Shown: positions 42,435 to 50,762, counted from the stretch's first letter. The stretch is DNA of 64,000 bases from an uncultured Collinsella sp. (GCA_958421275.1 CATZLI010000003.1:212657-276656), one strand, 5' to 3'. A program made the numbers and translations. The notes: generated by a model not told the origin, from the letters alone.

Positions 42435-42917
42435 ATGCCGCGAACGCTCTTTATTGATGCCGACGCCTGCCCGGTCACGCGCGAGTCGATTGACTGCGCG
42501 CGGCGGGCGGGCGTCGCCGTTGTTATCGCCGGCAACAGCACGCAAAACTTGGAACGGCACATTCGCCGCGACGACCCGCGCGATGCCGAGCACGCGCGAC
42601 GCGGCTTTTGGGTCACGACGCTCGATGTGAGCGTGGGCGCCGACAGCGCCGACTTTGCCATTGTCGAACGCCTGCAGGCGGGCGACGTAGTCGTGACGCA
42701 GGACATTGGCTTGGCGAGCATGGTGCTCGGCCGCGATGCCGCCGCAATCGGTGTGCGCGGGCGCGTCTACGACAAGGCGACCATCGACATGCAACTGTTT
42801 ATTCGCCACGAGGAAAAGAAGGTGCGCCGCGCCGGCGGACGCACTCGCGGACCGGCGGCATTTACCAGCGAAGACCGCGCTCGCTTTAAGCGCAACCTCA
42901 CCGAGCTGCTGCGCTAA
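42435..42917 (+). CDS. UPF0178/YaiI-family protein
   Basis: A 160-residue protein. The N-terminal acidic motif LFIDADACPVTRESID, the central GADSADFAIVERLQAGDVVVTQD split over two strands, and RGRVYDKATIDMQLF with the basic tail GGRTRGPAAFTSEDRARF identify the YaiI/YqxD family. The fold is predicted to be PIN/NYN-like, so a nuclease role is possible but unproven. Its ATG abuts the stop of the upstream DUF308 gene (TAG-ATG), so translation is coupled. Confidence 0.9.
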   Translation: MPRTLFIDADACPVTRESIDCARRAGVAVVIAGNSTQNLERHIRRDDPRDAEHARRGFWVTTLDVSVGADSADFAIVERLQAGDVVVTQDIGLASMVLGRDAAAIGVRGRVYDKATIDMQLFIRHEEKKVRRAGGRTRGPAAFTSEDRARFKRNLTELLR

Positions 42918-43005
42918 CCAAGGTAGATTTTTGGGACATGTCCGGAAATCTGCTTTTTTGCTTTGGGCGGTGTGAGCGCTCAAAATCCATGGCTCAACAA
43001 AAAAG

Positions 43006-43068
43006 GGGCTTCAAAATGCCATGCGTCGCCGCATTGTGCAGGCGCCGAGCATGGCTATTTTGAAGCCC
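43006..43068. terminator. Nested hairpin J between convergent genes
   Basis: Arms GGGCTTCAAAATGCCATGC (43006-43024) and its near-complement (43049-43068) with one bulge. The inner GCGTCGCCGC...GGCGCC loop can pair further. T runs on both sides suggest bidirectional termination. Confidence 0.75.
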
Positions 43069-43084
43069 GTTTTGTTAGGCCCAC

Positions 43085-44179
43085 TTAGAGGCCGAAGGCG
43101 GATAGGATGAGACCCCAGCCGGCACCGATGACGTACATCATGATCAGGAACAGGACGTTTTCGCGGGCGCTGCGGTTGGTGCGGAACAGCACCAGATAGC
43201 CCACACCGGCAGAGATGAGCGTGCCGGCGAGCATCGGGGCCAGCTGCAGCGCGCCTTCCAGGTACAGTTGTGTGATGACGACGCTGGCCGAGCAGTTGGG
43301 GATCAGCCCAACAAGCGCCGAGCCCAGGACCGCAAGCGTCTCGTTGCCGCGCAGGAACTGCTCGATTGCGGACTCGCCGAAGGTCTCGAGTACGGCGACT
43401 AGGACCAGCGTCACCAGGAAAATAAAAATCGATACCTGCACGGTGTGCGAGATCGCGCTGCGGATAATCGACAGGACGGGCGCACCTTCGTGTGAGTGGG
43501 GGTGACCGTGGCCATGATGGTGTTCATGATCGCCCTCATGACCGTGATCGTGGCCATGTCCGTGTCCGTGTTCGTGCTCGTCCTCGTCTTCATCACAACC
43601 GCAATGGTCGCGCTCGCACAGCTCGTGGATGTGGTCGGCGCTCACGCCCGCCTCGGCCACCTCGTCGATGATGTCACCGCCAGTGTGGTCGTCGTGCGCG
43701 CAGTTCACGTGGGCCGGGTTGGCCGCGGTTCCCAGCACGGTACGGCGAATCGCCGCATGCGCGCGAGCGTTACGACGCAGGCCGCGAATGGCGGCGTCCA
43801 CGATAAAGCCCGTGACCAGTGCGATCAGTGCCTTCGAAGCCAAAAGCATCGCCATAGTCTGCACGGGCACCTGCTCTGCGAGCAACAGCGGCAGCATCTC
43901 ATCGGAGGTCGAAAGGAACACCGCCACCAACGTGCCCAAGGTCACGACGCGACCGGCATACAGCGTGGCCGCCATGGCCGAAAAGCCGCACTGCGGCACC
44001 ATGCCCAGCAACGAGCCAACCGCGGGGCCCGCGGCACCGGCACGCTTGATGGCGCCGTTAACGCTGTCGCCCGCAACGTGCTCCAAGGTCTCGAGGGCCA
44101 GATACGTCACCAACAAAAACGGCACCAGCGACAGCGTGTCCTTGCCAGCGTCGAGCAAAATATCAATCAGCAAATCCAT
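43085..44179 (-). CDS. ArsP_2-type putative metal exporter/permease with His-rich loop
   Basis: A 364-residue, 10-helix membrane protein of the ArsP_2 (DUF2899) family, annotated elsewhere as a putative heavy-metal or manganese exporter. Both halves contain the conserved GMVPQCGFSAMAATLYAGR and GLIPNCSASVVITQLYLEG motifs (internal repeat). The middle cytoplasmic loop, about residues 165-235, carries CAHDDH, CERDHCGCDEDED and then a long His/Asp/Gly run (HEHGHGHGHDHGHEGDHEHH), a plain metal-binding segment. A promoter (TTGGCA-N16-TACAAT) is seen upstream. Zinc or manganese are the likelier ions; the exact one is inference. Confidence 0.82.
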   Translation of the reverse strand: MDLLIDILLDAGKDTLSLVPFLLVTYLALETLEHVAGDSVNGAIKRAGAAGPAVGSLLGMVPQCGFSAMAATLYAGRVVTLGTLVAVFLSTSDEMLPLLLAEQVPVQTMAMLLASKALIALVTGFIVDAAIRGLRRNARAHAAIRRTVLGTAANPAHVNCAHDDHTGGDIIDEVAEAGVSADHIHELCERDHCGCDEDEDEHEHGHGHGHDHGHEGDHEHHHGHGHPHSHEGAPVLSIIRSAISHTVQVSIFIFLVTLVLVAVLETFGESAIEQFLRGNETLAVLGSALVGLIPNCSASVVITQLYLEGALQLAPMLAGTLISAGVGYLVLFRTNRSARENVLFLIMMYVIGAGWGLILSAFGL

Positions 44180-44231
44180 GAAGGATGGAACCTTTCGTGT
44201 CTTTCGGCAGCATTGTAAAAGTCCTAGCGGT

Positions 44232-44269
44232 CAACTAGGGTATTGTAGTTGTCCTAGGCGCGATGCCAA
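44232..44269 (-). promoter_or_regulatory. Promoter with operator-like palindrome for the metal permease
   Basis: On the minus strand TTGGCA (44269-44264), 16-bp spacer and TACAAT (44247-44242). CAACTA (44232-44237) and TAGTTG (44246-44251) form an inverted repeat across the -10, a natural repressor site. CCTAG occurs on each side (44223 and 44253). Confidence 0.55.
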
Positions 44270-44350
44270 TAGTTGCCCATGGCAAACTATCATCTCGCCA
44301 TAACTCAATGCCACCGAGCCGCGCGACGCGGCCCGTCCAAGGAGCAGTCT

Positions 44351-45319
44351 ATGAACGTTTCACAAGCACTCGAATACGAGCGCCAGCCGTTTATTCCCAT
44401 GTTTATCTATGGCGATCACGGCGCCATGGAATCCGAACGTCAGAAAGGCGAAGAGGCCCTCAAGGTGCTCGAGACCGAGTACTTTACCGCCGAGGGCGAC
44501 CCCGGCTTCGACTTTGCCACCGTGCGCGACCTTGCCGATCGCAACCGCGACCTGTGCGACCAGATTGGCGAGGCGCGCCTGCGCAACGTGACGCCCGCGA
44601 CGCTTTCGCGCGGCCTGTCCGACGCCGACACCTGCGCCGCCATCGGCAAGATGCAAAAGCGCACTGCCGCGTCCGTCATGCGCGAGATCCGCGGCGACCG
44701 CGACGCGCTCGGCGTCGCCTACGCTCGCAAGCCCATCCAAGGCACGGTGCTGGGCATCGACATCGAGACCACCGGTCGCGCGCCCGAGCGCGGCTACATC
44801 ATCAACGTGGGCTGGGAAATCATGGAGCTCACCAGCGACGCCGTGCCGCATGACGCCGAGGCACACTACTGCGGCCTGCCCGACATCTATCGCGGCGAGG
44901 ACGTGCCGCTGTCGAATATCCACCACATCACCTGGGACGACATCGACGGCAAAACGCCCTTCCGCGAGAACAAGGAACTGCAGAAGCAGCTGCTCAAGCT
45001 TATGAAGAAGTACCCGTACATGGCGCATAACGCCGCGTTCGAGGACAGCTGGTTCAAAATTCATCTGGACGGTTACGCCGAGGCACGCCGCGCCGGCAAG
45101 ATCATCGTCATCGACTCGCGCCAGATCTGCCGCAGCCTGGATGCCGACGTCCGCTCGCTCCCCCGCGAATCCGCCCCCGCCGCGCTCGAGAACTGGGCGC
45201 GCCGCCGTGGAACCCTCGCCGCCGACGCCAACGAGCAGCATCTGGGCCTGGACGACACCGACCTCATGCTCCGCACCGTCCAAGCCGAGTTCAACCTCAA
45301 GAACCTATTCGCCAAGTAG
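44351..45319 (+). CDS. DEDDh-type 3'-5' exonuclease domain protein
   Basis: A 322-residue protein. Residues 1-130 are a hydrophilic helical region without a recognised domain. From about residue 133 comes an exonuclease fold: Exo I LGIDIETTGRAPERGYII, Exo II MAHNAAFEDSWFK near 228, and Exo III HLGLDDTDLM (His and Asp five residues apart) near 297. This fits the DnaQ/RNase T class; DNA or RNA as substrate is open. AAGGAG lies before the ATG at 44351. Ended by a GC-rich hairpin (45354-45393). Confidence 0.82.
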   Translation: MNVSQALEYERQPFIPMFIYGDHGAMESERQKGEEALKVLETEYFTAEGDPGFDFATVRDLADRNRDLCDQIGEARLRNVTPATLSRGLSDADTCAAIGKMQKRTAASVMREIRGDRDALGVAYARKPIQGTVLGIDIETTGRAPERGYIINVGWEIMELTSDAVPHDAEAHYCGLPDIYRGEDVPLSNIHHITWDDIDGKTPFRENKELQKQLLKLMKKYPYMAHNAAFEDSWFKIHLDGYAEARRAGKIIVIDSRQICRSLDADVRSLPRESAPAALENWARRRGTLAADANEQHLGLDDTDLMLRTVQAEFNLKNLFAK

Positions 45320-45674
45320 AAACGCCTGCGACAAACCCCGGCGTAGATCACGAGCGGCCTTGCAGCGGGAACCCCCCCCCGCAGCGAGGCCGCCCTACGT
45401 TCCACAAATAAATCTGCCATCACAAATTCTGAACCCTCATTTTGAACGATTTCGGCCAATTCCCGACACGTAATTCGTTATCGGATGGTGATGCATCACT
45501 ATCAAATGTGCGGCAGTTGAGTAGTTATATGCTATAGCTAAGCTGCGAAAACTTTTATCTAGGGCATACCAACTCATAATTGCGTCAAGTTTTTGGACAG
45601 CATTTGGTTAGACCTCTAAAACGACTTTTTCACTCAGCGCCATCAACACGGCATTAGCTGACACGATATATACC
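45320..45674. other. Gene-free, AT-rising stretch before the nuclease-like gene
   Basis: 355 bp. GCGGCCT (45354-45360) and AGGCCGC (45387-45393) with inner GCGGG/CCCGC form a terminator-like hairpin containing a run of nine C. After 45400 base composition drops sharply and stays low through the following gene, consistent with acquired DNA. TATGCTATAGC at 45528 may be a -10. Confidence 0.6.
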
Positions 45675-46865
45675 ATGAGTATCGTATTGTCACATACCAC
45701 TGCAAAAGCGGTCTACCAGGCCGCGCATTCGGTGTCTGCGAAAGGCATCGAGTCCTGTAACCCTGCCGCGATTTACGGATCATGTCCCACCGGAACGCTC
45801 CTTGACGCAGCCGCAGAATGGCTCACCAAACATGATGTTTCCCTCGACGCAAATGATTCCCTCGAGGTGATGGTGTTTCATCGCAGGAATGCGCGCTATG
45901 CAGTGAACTGTCAATGCCACGTTTCTTCAAAACGATTCTCGAACTCACGCTTTATAGAGCTTGAAGATGGCATCTTCATTGTTAGCGTTGAGCTTTGCGC
46001 ACTTCAGGCCGCCACCTATCTCCCTTTTCGCGAACTGGTGGAGTACTACTTTGAATTGTGCAGCGCTTACTCCCTTGGAACCGGCTCTTCCAGCTCTTAT
46101 AGCGAGCGTTTCGCGCTCACCTCGACCGAGAGGTTAAAGCAGTTCTTTAATTCCATTACCAGATGCGACGGTCTGGCCCTTGCCCGAAAGGCGATCCAAT
46201 GTGTGCGCGACGGATGCCGGTCTCCCATGGAAACGGCCTTTGTCATGATGCTAACGCTGCCCAAAAGCGAAGGAGGGCTTGGTATTAAGGGAATTGAGAC
46301 CGATTACGAGGTGCAGGTCACCGCCGCCGCAAAGAATCTCACGAGACGCAAGAAGTTCTTTATGGATGCGTATCTAAAGAAATCTCGCACAGACATTGAA
46401 TACAACGGTTTTTATCATGACGCGGAAGAAGACCGCGCCATCGATGAGGAACGCAAGAATGCGCTTGCGTCCATGGGATACGGAATCATCACCGTCAGCC
46501 GTTATTCCTTTATGCATGCCAGCGCTTTCGTTAGGGTCATGGAAGCGATCCAACGGAAAGAGGGCATACGCCCCTCGCGTCTGCCAAAAGACTTTCAAAT
46601 CATGCAAGAGGACCTGAGACAGTTTGTGCTCAGAAGGTTTATAGAAGAGAAAAAGCGAATTCAGAAGCAGCTTCGCCAGGATTCCGAAGAGCGCCAACGA
46701 ATCGACCTCGAAAAAGCAACACTCGAAGGCATCACGCTGGATGACCCGACAATTAATGAAGTTCCGGCAATCGATGACATGCAGACTGTCGAATCCGACA
46801 GCCCATCATTTGCCCAAACAAGCAGCCTCGCGCCCGAGGGCAGGGTCTTCGGGGCCGGAGACTAG
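45675..46865 (+). CDS. AbiEi/DUF559-like protein with predicted endonuclease domain
   Basis: A 396-residue protein. The first part (residues about 1-150) resembles the N-terminal region of AbiEi-type antitoxin proteins of Actinobacteria, ending in VSVELCALQAATYLPFRELVEYY. The later part resembles the Vsr/DUF559 nuclease fold: CRSPMETAFVMMLTLPKSEGG near residue 178, the acidic RTDIEYNGFYHD near 238, and ERKNALASMGYGIITVSRYSF near 257. The tail is charged and disordered. Codon use and GC are clearly lower than in the flanking genes, suggesting horizontal transfer. No partner toxin (AbiEii type) is adjacent. A defence or DNA-repair role is inference. Confidence 0.55.
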   Translation: MSIVLSHTTAKAVYQAAHSVSAKGIESCNPAAIYGSCPTGTLLDAAAEWLTKHDVSLDANDSLEVMVFHRRNARYAVNCQCHVSSKRFSNSRFIELEDGIFIVSVELCALQAATYLPFRELVEYYFELCSAYSLGTGSSSSYSERFALTSTERLKQFFNSITRCDGLALARKAIQCVRDGCRSPMETAFVMMLTLPKSEGGLGIKGIETDYEVQVTAAAKNLTRRKKFFMDAYLKKSRTDIEYNGFYHDAEEDRAIDEERKNALASMGYGIITVSRYSFMHASAFVRVMEAIQRKEGIRPSRLPKDFQIMQEDLRQFVLRRFIEEKKRIQKQLRQDSEERQRIDLEKATLEGITLDDPTINEVPAIDDMQTVESDSPSFAQTSSLAPEGRVFGAGD

Positions 46866-47284
46866 GCCGGCTAACAAGGTAGGTACCCTAGCGACGTGCA
46901 AAATTGCGAATATTCAGCAGGGTCGGCCCTCCAACACCCACAAGTTAATCCAAATGAGAAACAAAAACGCTATCGAAGGGGAACGTTAGGCAACATTTGA
47001 GGAAGATCTTGTCTGTTTACCGCCCTTGGATAACTCTTGAGCGGCTTTATTTGGCCGGGAATAGATAAACAGACCCCCAATAATTGCAGAATACTCCAAT
47101 TTTTGCACGGCGCGGGGGCACCCACCTCGGCATCGACTATCAAAACCGCTCAGTCCGGGGTCTCGTCCACTATTCCCCATCATTTTGTCCGATGAATTAC
47201 TTAAACGTTATTGACATATGAACATGCGCTCATATAATCGGAAGCAAGTTTTATGAGCGCATGTTCATATGAAAGGATATTGCA
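46866..47284. other. Gene-free, lower-GC stretch before the metal-efflux operon
   Basis: 419 bp. GTCTGTTTA (47011-47019) and TAAACAGAC (47066-47074) form a hairpin with an inner CCGC/GCGG stem. The last 75 bases hold the arsR promoter and operators. A short minus-strand frame at 46986-47183 has no credible start or homology. Confidence 0.65.
47211..47270 (+). promoter_or_regulatory. arsR promoter with paired operators
   Basis: TTGACA (47211-47216), 16-bp spacer, TATAAT (47233-47238). An 18-bp sequence, ATATGAACATGCGCTCAT (47216-47233), is repeated exactly in inverse orientation at 47253-47270. One copy fills the spacer and the other lies at the transcript start, so a bound ArsR/SmtB dimer would block RNA polymerase. 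Confidence 0.85.
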
Positions 47285-47650
47285 ATGAGCATCCGCGTTG
47301 ATGAAATGAAACCCGACACCGAGGCCACCGAGCCCGCGATCCCCACCACCTGCTCGCCCGAGGACCTTCCCGACGAGGAGCTTCTCTACGACCTCGCCGA
47401 CCTGTTCAAGGTCTTCAGCGACACCACGCGCATCAAGATCCTCTATGCCCTCATGGGCCGCGAGCTCTGCGTGGCAGACATCGCCGAAGCGACCGAAACC
47501 TCGCAGTCCGCGGTGTCGCACCAGCTGCGCACACTCAAGCAGTCGCACCTGGTTAAATTCCGGCGCGACGGGCGCAATATCCTCTACTCGCTCGCCGACG
47601 ACCACGTCTACACCATGCTCAACCAGGGCATGAGCCACATCTGCGAATAG
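47285..47650 (+). CDS. ArsR/SmtB-family metal-sensing repressor
   Basis: A 121-residue winged-helix repressor. DLFKVFSDTTRIKILYAL starts the fold, and ELCVADIAEATETSQSAVSHQL is the recognition helix-turn-helix. The C-terminal helix DDHVYTMLNQGMSHICE carries the D-x-H ... H-x-x-E ligand pattern of the alpha-5 zinc site found in SmtB and CzrA. Cysteine-pair ligands of ArsR or CadC (CxC) are not present; there is one cysteine in the alpha-3 helix and three others. It therefore most likely senses Zn(II), possibly Cd(II) or Co(II), and controls itself and the genes downstream through operators at 47216, 47253 and probably 47992. Confidence 0.92.
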   Translation: MSIRVDEMKPDTEATEPAIPTTCSPEDLPDEELLYDLADLFKVFSDTTRIKILYALMGRELCVADIAEATETSQSAVSHQLRTLKQSHLVKFRRDGRNILYSLADDHVYTMLNQGMSHICE

Positions 47651-47713
47651 CGACCAACCACGGTACCAGCGCGGCCTGCACCCAAGCCGCAAATACAGAG
47701 AAAGGAACCCACC

Positions 47714-47932
47714 ATGAAAAAGCAGTTTAAACTCGACGAGATCGACTGTGCCAACTGCGCGCGTGAGCTTCAGGACGAGCTGGCCAAGCTCGAGGGCGTC
47801 AAATCCGTGTCCGTCAACTTTATGACCCAGAAGTTGACGCTCGAAGCCGATGACGCCGAGTTCGACGAGGTACTCAACCGCGTTGTAGAGTTTACGGCCG
47901 ACGCCGAACCGGACTGCGAGATCATTCTCTAG
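47714..47932 (+). CDS. Heavy-metal-associated (HMA) domain protein
   Basis: A 72-residue ferredoxin-like HMA domain with the metal motif DCANCAREL near residue 11 (CxxC) and an acidic surface (EADDAEFDEV, DAEPDCEIIL). It would hand metal to, or take it from, the P-type ATPase encoded downstream, which itself lacks an N-terminal HMA domain. AAAGGAAC lies before the ATG. Confidence 0.9.
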   Translation: MKKQFKLDEIDCANCARELQDELAKLEGVKSVSVNFMTQKLTLEADDAEFDEVLNRVVEFTADAEPDCEIIL

Positions 47933-47991
47933 CCCGGGTTTACGCCAACCTGCAAGGCCGCGCTTGCCGCGGCCTTTGCTCGCGAAATTAT

Positions 47992-48010
47992 ATGAGCGAG
48001 TGTTCATTCA
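47992..48010 (+). promoter_or_regulatory. Third ArsR-type operator, ahead of the ATPase gene
   Basis: ATATGAGCGAGTGTTCATTC near 47991 matches the inverse operator copy ATGAGCGCATGTTCAT with two differences. It lies about 25 bp before the ATPase start, so the ATPase may have its own metal-controlled promoter. Confidence 0.55.
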
Positions 48011-48032
48011 TTCAAATGGGAGGATACGAGTC

Positions 48033-49985
48033 ATGACCACCGCCGATCCCAAAAAGAAAAAGAAGAAGCGTAAGAAGAAAGAGTCCCTTGAGCATAAGCG
48101 CAATCGTATCCTGGTAGCGCTAGGCATTTTTGCGGTGGTGTACGCCCTCGACGAGCTCGGTACCCTTACCGCCGCATTCGGCACCCCGGGCGACATCTAC
48201 GCCAGCTTCGCACTGTTCCTCGTGCCGTTTTTGATTGCCGGCTACGACGTGCTCCAAAAGGCATGCAACAACATCCGCCGCGGCAAGGCGTTCGACGAGA
48301 GCTTCCTCATGGCCGCCGCGACCATCGGCGCGTTTGCCATGGTGCTCTTCCCCGATACCGACCCGCACATGGCCGAAGGCGCCGCCGTCATGCTGTTCTA
48401 CCAGGTCGGCGAGCTGTTCCAGGCATACGCCGTGGGCAAGAGCCGTAAATCGATCAGCGCCATGATGGACATCGCACCCGACTACGCCAACGTCGAGCAA
48501 CCCGACGGCTCACTCGAACAGGTCTTCCCCGATGACATCGCGGTCGGCACCGTGATCGTGGTCAAGCCCGGCGAGCGCGTGCCTATCGACGGCGTCATCG
48601 TCGAGGGCGAAACCCAGCTCGACACCGCCGCCCTTACCGGTGAGTCGGTCCCCCGCCCGGCTAAAACCGGAGACGATATCATCAGCGGCTGCATCAACAT
48701 GACGGGGCTCATCCACGTGCGCACCACCAAGCCATTTGGCGAATCCACCGTCGCGCGCGTCCTGGAGCTCGTAGAAAACGCCAGCGAAAAGAAGGCGCGC
48801 ACCGAGAACTTCATCACGCGCTTTGCCCGCATCTACACGCCCGCCGTCACCGGCGCTGCCGCGGTGCTCGCGCTCGGCGGCGGCTTGGTCACCGGCGCCT
48901 GGTCCGACTGGATCCTGCGCGGCCTGACCTTCCTGGTCGTCAGCTGCCCGTGCGCGCTCGTGATTAGCGTCCCGCTCAGCTTCTTTGGCGGCATTGGCGG
49001 CGCATCCAAGCTGGGCGTCCTCATCAAGGGCTCCAACTACCTCGAGACGCTCGCCGATGTGGACACCGTCGTCTTTGACAAGACCGGCACGCTCACCAAC
49101 GGCACGTTTTCGGTCGTGGCGGTACACCCCGAAGCCGGCTATACCGAGCAGTCGTTGCTCGAGGTCGCCGCCCTTGCCGAGTCGTTCTCCGACCATCCCA
49201 TCGCGCAGTCCGTGCGTGTCGCCTACCAGGGCGAGGTCGACCCCAAGCGCGTTAGCGACTCCGCCAACGACGCGGGCCACGGCGTGACGGCAACCATCGA
49301 CGGCAAGCACGTCGTCGTTGGCAACGCAAAGATGCTCGCCGCGGCCGGAGTCGAAGCGCCCGATTGCGAGGTCGTCGGCACCATCCTCCACGTGCTAGTC
49401 GATGGCATCTATGCCGGCCACATTGTAATTGCCGACACCATAAAGGCCGATGCCGAGCAGACGATTCGCGACCTGCACGCCGCCGGCGTCAAGCGCACCG
49501 TCATGCTCACGGGCGACCGCGAGGAGGTTGCGGCGTCTGTGGCTAAGCGGCTGGGGCTCGACGAGTTCCACGCGCAGCTACTGCCGGGCGACAAGGTCGA
49601 GCGCGTCGAGGCATTGCTCGCGGGCGAAAGCGGCAAGGGCAAGCTCGCTTTTGTCGGCGACGGTATCAACGACGCACCCGTGCTTACCCGCGCAGACGTT
49701 GGCATCGCCATGGGCGCTATGGGCTCGGACGCCGCAATTGAGGCGGCGGACGTCGTGCTCATGGATGACAAGCCGTCCAACATCTCCCGCGCGATCCGCG
49801 TGGCGCGCAAGACCATGTCGATTGTTTGGCAGAACATCATCTTTGCGCTGGGCATTAAGCTGCTGATTTTGGTGCTGGCAGCGCTCGGCATCGCCAACAT
49901 GTGGCTTGCTGTGTTCGGCGATGTGGGTGTGGCGATCATCGCCATCCTGAACGCCATGCGCGCGATGGGTGTCAAGAACTTGTAG
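48033..49985 (+). CDS. P1B-type heavy-metal-exporting ATPase (Zn/Cd/Pb type)
   Basis: A 650-residue membrane ATPase. A Lys-rich N-terminus (KKKKKKRKKKE) takes the place of an HMA domain. Seen: actuator TGES near residue 202, membrane metal site SCPCALVISVPL near 303, phosphorylation site DKTGT near 349, an HP-type ATP-binding motif (SDHPIAQSV), GDGINDAPVL near 542, and an Asp in the last helix (GDVGVAIIAI) as in ZntA/CadA. This is the PIB-2 pattern for Zn(II), Cd(II), Pb(II) export. GGGAGG precedes the ATG at 48033. It forms a functional set with the ArsR sensor and the free HMA protein. Confidence 0.94.
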   Translation: MTTADPKKKKKKRKKKESLEHKRNRILVALGIFAVVYALDELGTLTAAFGTPGDIYASFALFLVPFLIAGYDVLQKACNNIRRGKAFDESFLMAAATIGAFAMVLFPDTDPHMAEGAAVMLFYQVGELFQAYAVGKSRKSISAMMDIAPDYANVEQPDGSLEQVFPDDIAVGTVIVVKPGERVPIDGVIVEGETQLDTAALTGESVPRPAKTGDDIISGCINMTGLIHVRTTKPFGESTVARVLELVENASEKKARTENFITRFARIYTPAVTGAAAVLALGGGLVTGAWSDWILRGLTFLVVSCPCALVISVPLSFFGGIGGASKLGVLIKGSNYLETLADVDTVVFDKTGTLTNGTFSVVAVHPEAGYTEQSLLEVAALAESFSDHPIAQSVRVAYQGEVDPKRVSDSANDAGHGVTATIDGKHVVVGNAKMLAAAGVEAPDCEVVGTILHVLVDGIYAGHIVIADTIKADAEQTIRDLHAAGVKRTVMLTGDREEVAASVAKRLGLDEFHAQLLPGDKVERVEALLAGESGKGKLAFVGDGINDAPVLTRADVGIAMGAMGSDAAIEAADVVLMDDKPSNISRAIRVARKTMSIVWQNIIFALGIKLLILVLAALGIANMWLAVFGDVGVAIIAILNAMRAMGVKNL

Positions 49986-50000
49986 CATACGTGGCTGTCC

Positions 50001-50127
50001 GGCCGGGGCCGGGCTTGGTTTTGAAAACGTCCTCGCGCATGAGGCCCGTCTTTCCTGCTCCTGCGGAGCAACGGAAAGGCGGGCCTCGCGCTGCGAAGTG
50101 TTTTCAAAACCAAGCCCGGTCCCGGCC
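50001..50127. repeat. 127-nt nested palindrome (K) after the ATPase gene
   Basis: Outer arms of 28 bp at 50001-50028 and 50100-50127 (one mismatch); GGCTTGGTTTTGAAAAC is the end of the left arm. Inner arms GAGGCCCGTCTTTCC (50041-50055) and 50073-50087; innermost TGCTCC/GGAGCA around TGC. The whole can extrude as one long hairpin. It probably ends the efflux operon. Confidence 0.85.
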
Positions 50128-50267
50128 TGCGATGACGTTGCTGGCGGTTCTTGGGCATCGCTTGCTGGCGGGGTTCCTTGTCTGAGTTGGACTTAGTTGG
50201 TGGGACCACTCGTCTCGGTCGCTGTCCCGCACCGTTCCGGCGCGGGAGGCGCGCCGCTGCGGGAGTG

Positions 50268-50657
50268 CTAGTCGGTCATTATTGGCGCCGAAGCACCGTC
50301 CCGTCCCAGCATCGCCCGTAGCTTCTCAAAGCTCTCCTCGCTCAGGCAGTGCTCCATGTGGCAGCCCTCTTGCGACGCCACCTCGGCCGATACGCCTGCA
50401 TCCTCCAAAAGCCCCACGAAAAAGCAGTGGCGCTCCCACATTTGGCGCGCGACCTCCAGACCGCGCTCTGTCAGATGAACATCTCGTTTGCCCATTTCGA
50501 CATAGCCGTTGCTTTCCAGCGTCGCCATGGCCTTGGAAACGCTCGCCTTGGTTACGCCGAGGTACTCCGCAACGTCGATCGAGCGCACGATGCCCTGACG
50601 TTCCGACAGAACGTAGATCGATTCGAGATAGTCTTCTCCGGATTCACGTAGGGCCAT
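50268..50657 (-). CDS. DtxR/MntR-family metal-dependent regulator
   Basis: A 129-residue iron- or manganese-responsive repressor without a C-terminal SH3-like domain, like MntR. Seen: ESGEDYLESIYVLSERQG at the start, the helix-turn-helix IDVAEYLGVTKASVSKAMATLE, RDVHLTERGLEVA, and metal-ligand region EGCHMEHCLSEESFEKL in place of the usual E/H ligands. AAAGG seven bases before the ATG at 50657. Three direct repeats (AGTTAGCC type) lie in the 105 bp upstream and may be its own operators. No feo or mnt transporter gene is next to it. Confidence 0.87.
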   Translation of the reverse strand: MALRESGEDYLESIYVLSERQGIVRSIDVAEYLGVTKASVSKAMATLESNGYVEMGKRDVHLTERGLEVARQMWERHCFFVGLLEDAGVSAEVASQEGCHMEHCLSEESFEKLRAMLGRDGASAPIMTD

Positions 50658-50679
50658 GGGCCGCCTTTCGCAATGATTG

Positions 50680-50762
50680 CTAGTTAGCCTTTGGATACTT
50701 TTCACAGCTTACTTTACCGCAAAAGTTGCCCATGTCTTACTACTTTGCCTAAAAGTTAGCCG
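50680..50762 (-). promoter_or_regulatory. Repeated motif upstream of the DtxR-type gene
   Basis: AGTTAGCC (50682), AAAAGTTGCCC (50721) and AAAAGTTAGCC (50751) are similar, in the same orientation and spaced about 30-40 bp. Candidate binding sites for the regulator. Confidence 0.4.

Noticed and set aside
46986..47183. 65-codon minus-strand frame upstream of arsR
   Set aside because: No ribosome site, runs through a hairpin, and the translation shows no recognisable feature.
49901..50196. Short frames running off the end of the metal ATPase gene
   Set aside because: They are produced by the 127-nt palindrome and have no credible start site.
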